A DNA stretch of 34,821 nucleotides from JAATFY01 sp049276515 (lineage in GTDB: Bacteria; Pseudomonadota; Alphaproteobacteria; UBA9219), in assembly GCA_049276515.1 (NCBI GenBank), contig JBASWO010000087.1:1-34821 (forward strand). Direction: 5' to 3'. Under the pieces are notes generated by a model, which was given only the letters and a program-made list of their open reading frames with translations, did not search any database and was not told the origin of the DNA. The position numbers and the translations under genes are program-made. Shown here one piece after another: positions 24,510 to 31,971 of this stretch. The stretch's first letter is position 1; the number at the start of each line of letters is the position of its first letter.

Positions 24510-25226
24510 CTAACTATAAAACCATTTTGGTGCCCGATGGAAGAGGAGGGCATAAGTGCCGTCACGTTGCACATTACCGTCACTTTCATTGCTTTTGAGT
24601 TCAGCAAAAACTTCTAATTCAGGGCCGAAAAACTCAATGGCTTTTTCGCGGCTAAAAAGGGTTGATTCAACACCATTGATTGGATCGATCTTCACGGCAT
24701 CATCTACAGGCATGGCAGGCTGAGCCGCTGTGCGCATATAGCTTCCGTAATAGCCATCTCCAATACTATTGAAGGAAAGAAGATAATGGCCGCCAACAGA
24801 TAAAATACGCAGTAAATTCTTTTTATAAGATTCGTACTCTTCTTTTGAAGACAAATGCTTAAAGCAGAACGTATCAACCACAAGATCAGCTTCATCAGAT
24901 TTAAGCGGCCAATCTTCATTGATATCTTGTACGAATGCACGAATTTTTGTGTGCAGTTTTTGACGAATGGCGGATTTCTGGAGAGCATCAATAGCATTTG
25001 GGGCAAAATCCATCGCTGTGACGTGCAAACCTTTTCTTGCCAAGAACAAAGTGTTTCTTCCTTTACCACATCCAAGATCGACGGCGTTTAAAAGGCGCGC
25101 ATGACGGGCTTTTAAATGTTCCCAGGCCCAAGATACGGCTCCGGAGACTACGCTGCGTGTGCGCACAGGGGTAGCAGTCTCACAATCACCTGGCAAATAA
25201 GCCATATTGTTTTCCCAGTTACTCAT
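24510..25226 (-). CDS. class I SAM-dependent methyltransferase
   Basis: 238 aa from ATG 25226, chosen because GGGGAGG lies just upstream and the gene overlaps the previous stop. Motif I is NAVDLGCGKGRNTLFLARKG; motif II/post-I HVTAMDFAPNAIDAL; then VQDINEDWPLKSDEADLVVDTF and LLSVGGHYLLSFNS follow, all of the Rossmann-type methyltransferase fold. The C-terminal part (RDGTYALLFHRAPKWF) is less conserved. It resembles TehB/UbiE-like small-molecule methyltransferases; the substrate is unknown. Confidence 0.8.
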   Translation of the reverse strand: MSNWENNMAYLPGDCETATPVRTRSVVSGAVSWAWEHLKARHARLLNAVDLGCGKGRNTLFLARKGLHVTAMDFAPNAIDALQKSAIRQKLHTKIRAFVQDINEDWPLKSDEADLVVDTFCFKHLSSKEEYESYKKNLLRILSVGGHYLLSFNSIGDGYYGSYMRTAAQPAMPVDDAVKIDPINGVESTLFSREKAIEFFGPELEVFAELKSNESDGNVQRDGTYALLFHRAPKWFYS

Positions 25227-25509
25227 CAAAACCTCCCCAAGATTCCTCGTCGTTATTAAGTGTAGAGGGTTCTTCATTTTGCAGTGTCTGATTGTTTAGA
25301 CATTCAGCGCTTAGCCATTCACCAGGTCCGGGACAAGCTGAGACAATAAACGCACCTACAAAAATCGGCATCGTCAGAAAGATGGTTGTGAATATGATAA
25401 CGTAATGTCTAGCTTCTTTAGGGGGCTTACGCTTTGCCCAGCCGAGTGCCGCCGCATATGTGACGATAGCAAGTGATAAAAACATAAGTGACCAAGGTAA
25501 GATATTCAT
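25219..25509 (-). CDS. small membrane protein, 96 aa
   Basis: Not recognised. Two hydrophobic helices (residues ~4-23 and 38-58) flank a basic cytoplasmic loop (KRKPPKEARH), which places the N-terminus outside. The tail after the second helix holds two cysteines (SACPGPGEW, AECLNNQ) and an acidic end (NNDEESWGGFDE), probably periplasmic. It overlaps the dehydrogenase stop as ATGA and overlaps the methyltransferase start by 8 nt. Confidence 0.65.
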   Translation of the reverse strand: MNILPWSLMFLSLAIVTYAAALGWAKRKPPKEARHYVIIFTTIFLTMPIFVGAFIVSACPGPGEWLSAECLNNQTLQNEEPSTLNNDEESWGGFDE

Positions 25510-26555
25510 TGTTCCACCTCTATGATGACTTTGAGAGCTTGTGTTTCTTTGGCGCGGCTAAATGTATCGTAGGCATTGAGCACATCCTTCAATTTGAAGC
25601 GATGTGTAATAAGCTGAGATGGATCGAGATGTTTTGATTCAACCGACTTAAGCAGCAAGGGGGTTGATACGGTATCAACCAATCGCGTTGTGATTGTGAT
25701 ATTGCGATCCCAGAGCTTTTCGAGGTGTAAATCTGCTTTCACGCCGTGCACACCAATGTTGGCAATAATTCCGCCAGGAGCGATGATCTCTTCGCATAAT
25801 TCAAATGTTGAAGGTATGCCTACCGCTTCAATGGCTACATCAACGCCGCGACCGCCTGTCATGTTCTTAATTTTTTCAGCAACAACTTCATTGCCATATT
25901 TGGTCGTAATAATATCTGTTGCACCAAACTGCTTGGCAATATTCAGGCGATTTTCATCCGGATCAATCATGATGAGAGTGGCGGGCGAATAAAATTGCGC
26001 CGTCAGTAAGGTTGCAAGACCTATAGGACCACTGCCAACAATGGCAACTGTATCTCCTGGCTTAATTTTACCATTGAGTACACCGCATTCGTAGCCTGTT
26101 GGTAGAATATCGCTTAGCATAACGAGGGCTTCTTCATCACAGCCAGCTGGGATCTTGTGGAGGCTGGTATCGGCGTGTGGAATGCGTACATATTCGGCTT
26201 GTGTGCCGTTAATAGTATGACCCAGTATCCAGCCGCCCGTTGTGCAATGAGAATACATGCCTTTGCGGCAATACTCACATTTTGCGCATGACGTGATGCA
26301 AGAAATCAGAACATGATCGCCTTTTTTTAAAGTCGTAACGCCTGTACCGACTTTGTCGACTATACCAACACCTTCATGGCCAAGAATACGGCCCGGCTTA
26401 CAGCTCGGCACATCACCTTTCAAAATATGCAGGTCTGTCCCGCATATTGTGGTTTTGACAATGCGAACAATCGCGTCTGAATTTTCTTCGATCTCAGGTT
26501 TGGGGCGCTCTTCAAGAGCTTTATTGCCTGGACCACCGTAAACGAGAGCTTTCAC
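25506..26555 (-). CDS. zinc-dependent alcohol dehydrogenase (MDR family)
   Basis: 349 aa. The catalytic zinc site is CGTDLHI (Cys), GHEGVGIV (His-Glu) and a later Cys/Asp region. The structural zinc loop is CITSCAKCEYCRKGMYSHC with the four cysteine pattern of zinc ADHs. The NAD(P) Rossmann motif is VAIVGSGPIGLA (about residues 168-179), followed by IDPDENRL, where Asp suggests NAD. It oxidises or reduces short alcohols/aldehydes. First gene of the operon; a class II FNR-type promoter lies 30-70 bp upstream, so induction under low oxygen, to regenerate NAD+, is likely. Confidence 0.9.
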   Translation of the reverse strand: MKALVYGGPGNKALEERPKPEIEENSDAIVRIVKTTICGTDLHILKGDVPSCKPGRILGHEGVGIVDKVGTGVTTLKKGDHVLISCITSCAKCEYCRKGMYSHCTTGGWILGHTINGTQAEYVRIPHADTSLHKIPAGCDEEALVMLSDILPTGYECGVLNGKIKPGDTVAIVGSGPIGLATLLTAQFYSPATLIMIDPDENRLNIAKQFGATDIITTKYGNEVVAEKIKNMTGGRGVDVAIEAVGIPSTFELCEEIIAPGGIIANIGVHGVKADLHLEKLWDRNITITTRLVDTVSTPLLLKSVESKHLDPSQLITHRFKLKDVLNAYDTFSRAKETQALKVIIEVEQ

Positions 26556-26586
26556 TTTAATCTCCTGACCTCACTATTGATGGTTT

Positions 26587-26592
26587 TTTATA
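26587..26592 (-). promoter_or_regulatory. -10 element of the dehydrogenase operon promoter
   Basis: TATAAA on the minus strand, 22 nt after the end of the FNR-type box at 26615-26628. This is exactly the spacing of class II FNR promoters (box centred at -41.5). The -35 region is replaced by the box. Confidence 0.6.
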
Positions 26593-26614
26593 GGGCGGTT
26601 TAAGGAGAAAGGAT

Positions 26615-26628
26615 TTGACGGTGATCAA
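26615..26628. promoter_or_regulatory. FNR/FixK-type operator TTGAC-N4-ATCAA
   Basis: Perfect half sites, TTGAC GGTG ATCAA, in the gap between the divergent dehydrogenase operon and the Crp/Fnr gene. The -10 fit is very good toward the dehydrogenase and poor toward the regulator, so it most likely activates the minus-strand operon. Confidence 0.8.
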
Positions 26629-26722
26629 AAACAAAAATTAAATAAAGTCATTACTTCTCAGGGGGTTAATAGGAGTCAAAATTATAAAGGGTGTTTACGG
26701 ATTTTTTTAGCTAGAAAGACTT

Positions 26723-27487
26723 ATGCCAACAGCAACAGCACAACCCATTCTTCGTTCTTTGCCTCTCTTCACAGGTCTAACTGAACAAGAAAAAGACGAC
26801 CTTATTCAGGCCGGCAAAGGCCGTCGTTATAAAAATGGTGAGAATGTATTTCACTTTGGCGATCCCATTCGCTCTTTTTACATCATATGCGAAGGTGCCA
26901 TTCAATTATTCCGAGAAACACCTGACGGACATGAAATGACATCGGAAGTTCTCATCAGTGGTGATGCGATCGGTGAAACAGAAATTCTACAATTGTCTCC
27001 AACGCATCGATTTAATGCTTTAGCGATAAAAGATTCTCTCGTTGTTGAGTTTCCTGTCAATTGGCTCAAAGATAATATTAAGCGCAACGGCATTTTAGCC
27101 CTTAATGTTCTGGGATTACTTTCAAAACGTGCTGACATTGCAGCTGTAGAAGCAGAGCATAAAGCCACGATGACAGCAGCTCAGCAGGTTGCTTGTTTTC
27201 TTGAAAGATTATGCATTTTGCATGATTTTGATCCACACGGTTTTGAGCTGCCATACAGCAAAACGCTTATTGCCTCCCGATTGGGTATGGAATTGGAAAC
27301 CTTTTCTAGAACACTCTCTAAAATTCGTAATCACGGGATCTCCATTCAAGGGAATCGCGTTGCTTTCGACAATATTGATGCCATCGAAGCTTTTGCTTGT
27401 GATGATTGTTCCGTCGCAGGTAATTGTGCGGAGCATGAGCAATTACGCGCGCGCTTATTAAAACGTAAGGCTACTCACGCCACGTGA
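26723..27487 (+). CDS. Crp/Fnr-family transcription regulator with C-terminal cysteine cluster
   Basis: 254 aa. Residues ~15-130 form the cyclic-nucleotide-type beta-roll sensor domain (LPLFTGLTEQEKDDL, FYIICEGAIQLF, GDAIGETEIL), then the dimer helix, then the wHTH at ~150-215. The recognition helix has E192-T-F-S195-R196, the E-x-x-S-R motif by which FNR-type proteins read TTGAT/TTGAC half sites; such sites occur at 26615 and 28038. The N-terminal FNR iron-sulfur cysteines are absent. Instead Cys226, Cys229 and Cys235 (CDDCSVAGNC) lie at the C-terminus. The signal sensed is unknown: redox, NO/haem or metal are options. Confidence 0.9.
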   Translation: MPTATAQPILRSLPLFTGLTEQEKDDLIQAGKGRRYKNGENVFHFGDPIRSFYIICEGAIQLFRETPDGHEMTSEVLISGDAIGETEILQLSPTHRFNALAIKDSLVVEFPVNWLKDNIKRNGILALNVLGLLSKRADIAAVEAEHKATMTAAQQVACFLERLCILHDFDPHGFELPYSKTLIASRLGMELETFSRTLSKIRNHGISIQGNRVAFDNIDAIEAFACDDCSVAGNCAEHEQLRARLLKRKATHAT

Positions 27488-27978
27488 GCTTCTATAAGAG
27501 TATCATATAAATATTCTAATAATTCTTTGCCCTTAAAATGCGTAAGCTCTTTAGGCAATACCGCTTTTACACATGTTTGCATTGCAGGGTTTAACTGTTC
27601 CCTTAATCCACCAATGATTTTTGCTGGTGCTACTAAAATAAGATTATCAAAAGATTTTCTAGAATGAGCTTGCTCTAGCATTAAAGCTATGGCTTTGAGA
27701 AAGCGCCTTTTGAGCTCTTCGCGACTATCTTCCTGTGGCCCATATGCGTTATCAGTAGAGCTCAATTGATAATCTGCGAGAGATTCAGCCTTGGGCATCG
27801 CTTCTGGAATAAGCACCAACTCATAACCCATTTTTTCTTGATAATACTTGTTTCCGCCGCCACACAAGGGAACATGCTGGATGTAAGACTGACGGCGGTA
27901 GATCTGGACTTGTTTACTATCGGCAACAACGATCCAGGTTATAGGGGGGCGTTGGTGTGGAATTATATTTTTATACAT
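27475..27978 (-). CDS. host attachment-type protein (PF10116-like)
   Basis: 167 aa. Typical of the family named for a protein required for attachment to host cells: TWIVVADSKQVQIYRR near the N-terminus, a central charged part (EDSREELKRRFLKAIALML), and NLILVAPAKIIGGLREQLNPAMQ then AVLPKELTHF near the end. No signal peptide. In many alphaproteobacteria this family sits among low-oxygen or redox genes, and its real biochemical role is unclear. It overlaps the convergent Crp/Fnr gene by 13 nt and shares an upstream gap with the cyd operon. Confidence 0.85.
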   Translation of the reverse strand: MYKNIIPHQRPPITWIVVADSKQVQIYRRQSYIQHVPLCGGGNKYYQEKMGYELVLIPEAMPKAESLADYQLSSTDNAYGPQEDSREELKRRFLKAIALMLEQAHSRKSFDNLILVAPAKIIGGLREQLNPAMQTCVKAVLPKELTHFKGKELLEYLYDTLIEAHVA

Positions 27979-28037
27979 GCGTTGGGCCTTCTCTTTGTCG
28001 ATCGAGAAAACCTTAAATTAATATAAACATAATGTGT

Positions 28038-28051
28038 TTGACGGCGATCAA
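28038..28051. promoter_or_regulatory. FNR/FixK-type operator TTGAC-N4-ATCAA upstream of the cyd operon
   Basis: Perfect TTGAC GGCG ATCAA, nearly identical to the site at 26615-26628 even in the spacer. It is 80 bp before the first gene of the cyd operon and 60 bp before the divergent host-attachment gene. The matching -10 is on the plus strand. Confidence 0.82.
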
Positions 28052-28073
28052 ATACATCTCTTGTAAAGCCATT

Positions 28074-28079
28074 TATAGA
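28074..28079 (+). promoter_or_regulatory. -10 element of the cyd operon promoter
   Basis: TATAGA placed 22 nt after the FNR-type box, the class II arrangement. It predicts transcription start near 28086 and activation of the cyd operon. Confidence 0.6.
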
Positions 28080-28130
28080 AAGCTCATCGGCAACGATGTG
28101 TTTGCTTTTTATATTGTGTGGGAGAGAGAA

Positions 28131-28415
28131 ATGAAAAAACTAATCCTCGTTACTTTGTTGGCTTATTTGAGCATGAGCCACCTTGCTTACGCTCAAGAGC
28201 ATAAAAAATATGCTTTAGGCAACATGTATACCAAAGCATTAAATATGATGGGATCATGCGGAATGCTTAATACCTTAGACTCTAAAAATAGTGTGATTAT
28301 TACTAATATTCACATGGATCATGGACAGGTCTTAGTTGATGTGGTGAAAGCGGAAGATTCGGTAACTATTATTTATGATCCCATTGCCAACATGATTTTG
28401 TCGCCAGCCAAATAG
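28131..28415 (+). CDS. small exported protein, 94 aa
   Basis: The start at 28131 has GGAGAGAG just upstream; it opens with a clear signal peptide (KKLILVTLLAYLSMSHLAYA, cleavage after AYA). The mature protein is about 74 aa, with one cysteine (MGSCGML) and strand-rich C-terminus (NSVIITNIHMD, VLVDVVKAEDSVTIIYDP). No family recognised. It is the first gene of the cyd operon, and ends 10 nt before the channel gene. Confidence 0.7.
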   Translation: MKKLILVTLLAYLSMSHLAYAQEHKKYALGNMYTKALNMMGSCGMLNTLDSKNSVIITNIHMDHGQVLVDVVKAEDSVTIIYDPIANMILSPAK

Positions 28416-28425
28416 CGAATCCAAA

Positions 28426-28899
28426 ATGATTGTTTTTATAGGCTGGGTGATTGCCTCGGCGCTGGTTTTGCTAACCATTGGTATACACTATGAGATCATG
28501 CGGATTGTATCCGATATCCTCATCCCATGGGGGCTGAAGAAACTTCATGATCGGCGCATTATTATGTTGATGATGGCGGCCCTCATAGTGGGGCATATCC
28601 TCGAAATCTGGATTTTTGCGATCGCTATGCTGTGTATTACTTTTGCACCGCAGTTGGGCTATTTGTCAGGAAATTATGACAATACTTTAAACAGTCTTCT
28701 TTATTTCTCGGCGGTGAATTATACATCTCTAGGTTATGGTGATATACATCCCCACGGCGCCATACGTTCTCTTTTTGTCTCAGAAACATTAGCAGGTTTG
28801 ATGATGATTGCTTGGTCGGCTTCATTTACCTATCTGAAGATGGAACAAATTTGGAGTCTTAAGCTTCATCGCTCAAAAAACATGAGCGCAAATGCATGA
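28426..28899 (+). CDS. potassium channel-like membrane protein
   Basis: 157 aa. The K+ selectivity filter TSLGYGD is at residues 100-106, just after the pore helix NSLLYFSAVNY, and a following transmembrane helix (116-135). Two hydrophobic helices precede it (~2-18 and 47-74), so it has a two- to three-helix ion-channel layout without a visible cytoplasmic regulatory (RCK) domain. It should pass K+ across the inner membrane. Its place in a cytochrome bd operon suggests membrane-potential or pH adjustment during low-oxygen respiration (inference). The stop overlaps the next start as ATGA. Confidence 0.85.
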   Translation: MIVFIGWVIASALVLLTIGIHYEIMRIVSDILIPWGLKKLHDRRIIMLMMAALIVGHILEIWIFAIAMLCITFAPQLGYLSGNYDNTLNSLLYFSAVNYTSLGYGDIHPHGAIRSLFVSETLAGLMMIAWSASFTYLKMEQIWSLKLHRSKNMSANA

Positions 28900-29102
28900 C
28901 AAAAAAACTCAAAAATTTTCGTCACTCTATCTCGTCTTTTACGCGTCGCCATCCACTCGCTTTTGACATTAGTTGTGTAAGCGTCATCAAGGTCACGCTT
29001 CTTATTCTTGCTGGGATTTTTTTGTTTGGATCCGATCATCGTGTTAAGGTCAACGAACATGTCGCTTTCCGCCATTTTTTTGAACAACCCGCACCCCAGT
29101 AA
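28896..29102 (+). CDS. cydP: CydP-like small cytochrome bd-associated protein
   Basis: 68 aa, one membrane helix (about 27-45) preceded by a basic, Arg/Lys-rich stretch (TKKLKNFRHS..TRRHPLAFDI) and followed by a short outer tail. The pattern FDISCVSVIKVTLLILAGIFLF resembles CydP, the small protein found just upstream of cydA in many proteobacteria. It ends 14 nt before cydA. The assignment rests on position and helix pattern. Confidence 0.55.
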   Translation: MTKKLKNFRHSISSFTRRHPLAFDISCVSVIKVTLLILAGIFLFGSDHRVKVNEHVAFRHFFEQPAPQ

Positions 29103-29116
29103 TAAGTGAGATCATC

Positions 29117-30649
29117 ATGGATGTTGTAGATTTATCCCGTCTTCAGTTTGCTCTCACAGCCTTGTATCACTTCCTTTTTGTGCCGCTAACGCTTGGTCTC
29201 GTCATGCTGTTGGCAATCATGGAAAGCGTCTGGGTCATGACAGGGCGCACCATTTGGCGTGATATGACCAAGTTTTGGGGTACCTTGTTCGGCATTAATT
29301 TTGCGATGGGGGTGGCAACGGGTCTTACCATGGAGTTCCAATTTGGAACGAACTGGGCCTATTATTCTCATTATGTTGGGGATGTATTTGGAGCGCCGCT
29401 GGCTATCGAAGGCATAGTCGCTTTCTTTTTAGAAGCTACTTTTGTAGGCCTCTTTTTCTTTGGCTGGGATCGTTTGTCACGTTTGCAACATCTGATTGTG
29501 ACTTGGCTTTTAGCCTTTGGCACCAGCATGTCTGCACTTTGGATACTCATCGCAAATGGATGGATGCAATTTCCGATTGGGGCATCTTTCAATGTTGACA
29601 CTATGCGTATGGAGGTAACGAGCTTTTCTGAGGTCATTTTTAATCCTGTCGCACAAGCAAAATTTGTTCACACCATTAGTGCGGGCTATGTCACGGGCTC
29701 CATGTTCGTGCTGGCAATTAGCGCTTGGTTTTTACTCAAAGGTAAGCATAAGGAACTGGCAAAGCGTTCCATGACAGTTGCGCTTAGCTTTGGGTTGGCA
29801 TCAGCTCTTTCTGTCGTCGTGCTGGGTGATGAGAGTGGCTATACAGCTGGACAAAACCAAAAAATGAAAATTGCAGCGATTGAAGCCATGTGGCACACCG
29901 AAGAAGCGCCAGCAGCTTTTACAGTTTTTGGATTTCCTGACACCAAAAACAAAACGACACATTTTGAAATCAAGTTGCCATGGCTTCTCGGCCTGATCGC
30001 TACGCGATCCCTTGATACCGAAGTGCCTGGCATTGTTGATCTAGTGAAAAACAATGATAAGCGTATTCGCAGTGGTATGAAAGCTTACGCAGCCTTGGAT
30101 AAATTGCGGCGGGATAGAGATAATCCAACGCTCATGAAAGAGTTCTTAGCGCATCAGGATGATCTTGGTTATGCGCTATTGCTCAAGCGTTATAGGGTGG
30201 ATGTAGCCAATGCGGATGACACACAAATTGCCCAAGCGGCCAGAGACACCATTCCTAATGTGCCTTTACTGTTCTGGAGTTTCCGCTTCATGGTTGGCAT
30301 TGGTATGTATCTTATCTTGCTTTTTGGTTATGGATTTTACCTGGCAAGCCGAAGACAACTCCTCAAGCGGCGCTGGTTTTTGCACGCGGCTCTATGGTCT
30401 CTGCCTTTACCCTGGGTTGCCTCAGAGCTGGGGTGGATTGTTGCCGAATGTGGTCGGCAGCCTTGGTCGATTGACGGCATTTTGCCTACCTTTCTTTCCA
30501 TCTCCTCGGTTTCAGCTGGACAGGTGTGGACATCTTTAACGGCCTTCGTCGTTTTTTATACAGCCCTTCTCATCGTCGATGTAGTGCTCATGCTGAAATA
30601 TATCCGGCTTGGCCCCACACCAGCCACAATGACTGAGGAGGCGGCCTAA
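29117..30649 (+). CDS. cydA: cytochrome bd ubiquinol oxidase subunit I
   Basis: 510 aa. The haem-ligand regions are intact: LYHFLFVPLT (His near residue 18), EGIVAFFLEATFVGLFFFGW with the two conserved Glu, and KFVHTISAGYVTGSMF (His). The quinol-binding Q loop region includes DESGYTAGQNQKMKIAAIEAMW and the C-terminal GWIVAECGRQPW (usually GWxxAExGRQPW). It oxidises ubiquinol and reduces O2 to water with high affinity at the inner membrane. The Q loop is short (bd-II/Cio-like). It overlaps cydB by one base (TAATG). Confidence 0.96.
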   Translation: MDVVDLSRLQFALTALYHFLFVPLTLGLVMLLAIMESVWVMTGRTIWRDMTKFWGTLFGINFAMGVATGLTMEFQFGTNWAYYSHYVGDVFGAPLAIEGIVAFFLEATFVGLFFFGWDRLSRLQHLIVTWLLAFGTSMSALWILIANGWMQFPIGASFNVDTMRMEVTSFSEVIFNPVAQAKFVHTISAGYVTGSMFVLAISAWFLLKGKHKELAKRSMTVALSFGLASALSVVVLGDESGYTAGQNQKMKIAAIEAMWHTEEAPAAFTVFGFPDTKNKTTHFEIKLPWLLGLIATRSLDTEVPGIVDLVKNNDKRIRSGMKAYAALDKLRRDRDNPTLMKEFLAHQDDLGYALLLKRYRVDVANADDTQIAQAARDTIPNVPLLFWSFRFMVGIGMYLILLFGYGFYLASRRQLLKRRWFLHAALWSLPLPWVASELGWIVAECGRQPWSIDGILPTFLSISSVSAGQVWTSLTAFVVFYTALLIVDVVLMLKYIRLGPTPATMTEEAA

Positions 30650-31788
30650 TGTTTGATTATGAAATCTTGCGTTTGATCTGGTGGGCGGTTCTCGGCGTGC
30701 TCTTAATGGGTTTTGCTGTGATGGACGGTTTTGATATGGGGTCAGCCTCTCTTCTGCCTTTTATTGGCCGTAACGACAGTGAAAGACGGATCATCATCAA
30801 TACAGTAGGTCCAGTTTGGGAAGGCAATCAGGTTTGGCTTGTGCTGGGCGGCGGTGCCATTTTTGCTGCATGGCCTTATTTATACGCCATAGCTTTTTCC
30901 GGCTTTTACTTTGCCATGTTGGTTGTTCTGCTGACCCTTATTTTGCGACCTGTTGCTTTTAAGTTTCGTAGTAAAATGCCAGGAGCACGCTGGCGCTCCG
31001 TATGGGATGCATGCCTTTGTATCAGTGGTACTGTTCCACCCATTATTTTTGGAGTGGCTTTTGGTAATGCGTTGCAGGGTGTGCCCTTCGTTTTCGACGA
31101 CACAATGCGCATGACATATTCAGGAACATTTTTTGAGCTGCTTAATCCTTTCGCTCTCTTATGTGGCGTGCTCAGCTTAAGTATGTTCTTACTGCAGGGC
31201 TCGTGTTGGCTTGCCGTTAAAACAGAAGGTAAAGTTGAGAAGCGCGCTCGTAAAATAGCATTTGCAATGGCGCATATAACGCCAGCCTTGTTTGTTTTTG
31301 CTGGCCTTTGGATTATGGAAAGCATCAAGGGCTATCGCATAACAAGCGCAATAGACACGCAAGGCCCATCAAATCCTATGCTCAAAACAGTTGTCACCGA
31401 AGTTGGGATTTGGGTAGACAACTACCAAAGAATGCCGATGACAATTCTCGTGCCGTTCCTTGTCATCATTGGTGTATTGCTTGTCCTGATCGGCCTCAAA
31501 ATGAAGAAGCCACTAACATCTTTTTTTGGTAGCTCACTCGTACAAATGGGCATTATAGGAACTGCAGGTGTTTCCATGTTTCCATTTTTATTGCCATCAT
31601 CAGCTGACGCAAATGCAAGTCTGACAGTTTGGGACGCCTCATCAAGTCGAGGAACCTTGATTACAATGACTTTGGTAACCGTTGTTTTTCTACCCATTGT
31701 CTTGCTTTATACGAGTTGGGTTTATCGCGTATTACGCGGCAAGGTCACAGCGGCACATATCAAAGAACAGGGCGACAGCCTGTACTGA
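30649..31788 (+). CDS. cydB: cytochrome bd ubiquinol oxidase subunit II
   Basis: 379 aa, with about nine membrane helices. Hallmarks are VMDGFDMGSASLLPFIGRND near the N-terminus, TVGPVWEGNQVWLVLGGGAIFAAWP, and WVDNYQRMPMTILVP. It pairs with CydA to make the bd oxidase core and provides the proton-channel entry (Asp in DGFD). Starts at TAATG overlapping cydA stop and precedes a tiny CydX. Confidence 0.96.
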   Translation: MFDYEILRLIWWAVLGVLLMGFAVMDGFDMGSASLLPFIGRNDSERRIIINTVGPVWEGNQVWLVLGGGAIFAAWPYLYAIAFSGFYFAMLVVLLTLILRPVAFKFRSKMPGARWRSVWDACLCISGTVPPIIFGVAFGNALQGVPFVFDDTMRMTYSGTFFELLNPFALLCGVLSLSMFLLQGSCWLAVKTEGKVEKRARKIAFAMAHITPALFVFAGLWIMESIKGYRITSAIDTQGPSNPMLKTVVTEVGIWVDNYQRMPMTILVPFLVIIGVLLVLIGLKMKKPLTSFFGSSLVQMGIIGTAGVSMFPFLLPSSADANASLTVWDASSSRGTLITMTLVTVVFLPIVLLYTSWVYRVLRGKVTAAHIKEQGDSLY

Positions 31789-31799
31789 GGGAGAACAGA

Positions 31800-31919
31800 A
31801 TGTGGTATTTTAGTTGGATATTAGGCTCTGGCCTTGCATGCGCTTTCGCCATTTTAAATGCGTTATGGTTTGAGCTCGATGCTGATAAAGAAGCTAGCAA
31901 AATTTCCGATGCTAATTAA
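31800..31919 (+). CDS. cydX: CydX-type small subunit of cytochrome bd, 39 aa
   Basis: MWYFSWILGSGLACAFAI is typical CydX: Trp-Tyr-x-x-Trp-(I/V)-LG-x-x-x-A-C-A-F, then LNALWFELDADKE. One membrane helix with conserved acidic tail. A GAGGGAGA ribosome site precedes the ATG, 11 nt after cydB stop. CydX stabilises the haems in the oxidase. Confidence 0.9.
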   Translation: MWYFSWILGSGLACAFAILNALWFELDADKEASKISDAN

Positions 31920-31971
31920 TGGCGCATAGGTTTAGTGTTTGGAGTGCTCATCATTTAAATCAATACCCTAA

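Noticed and set aside
28010..28037. FNR-activated promoter toward the host-attachment gene
   Set aside because: At the class II spacing on the minus strand there is no good -10 hexamer, whereas the plus-strand fit is clear.
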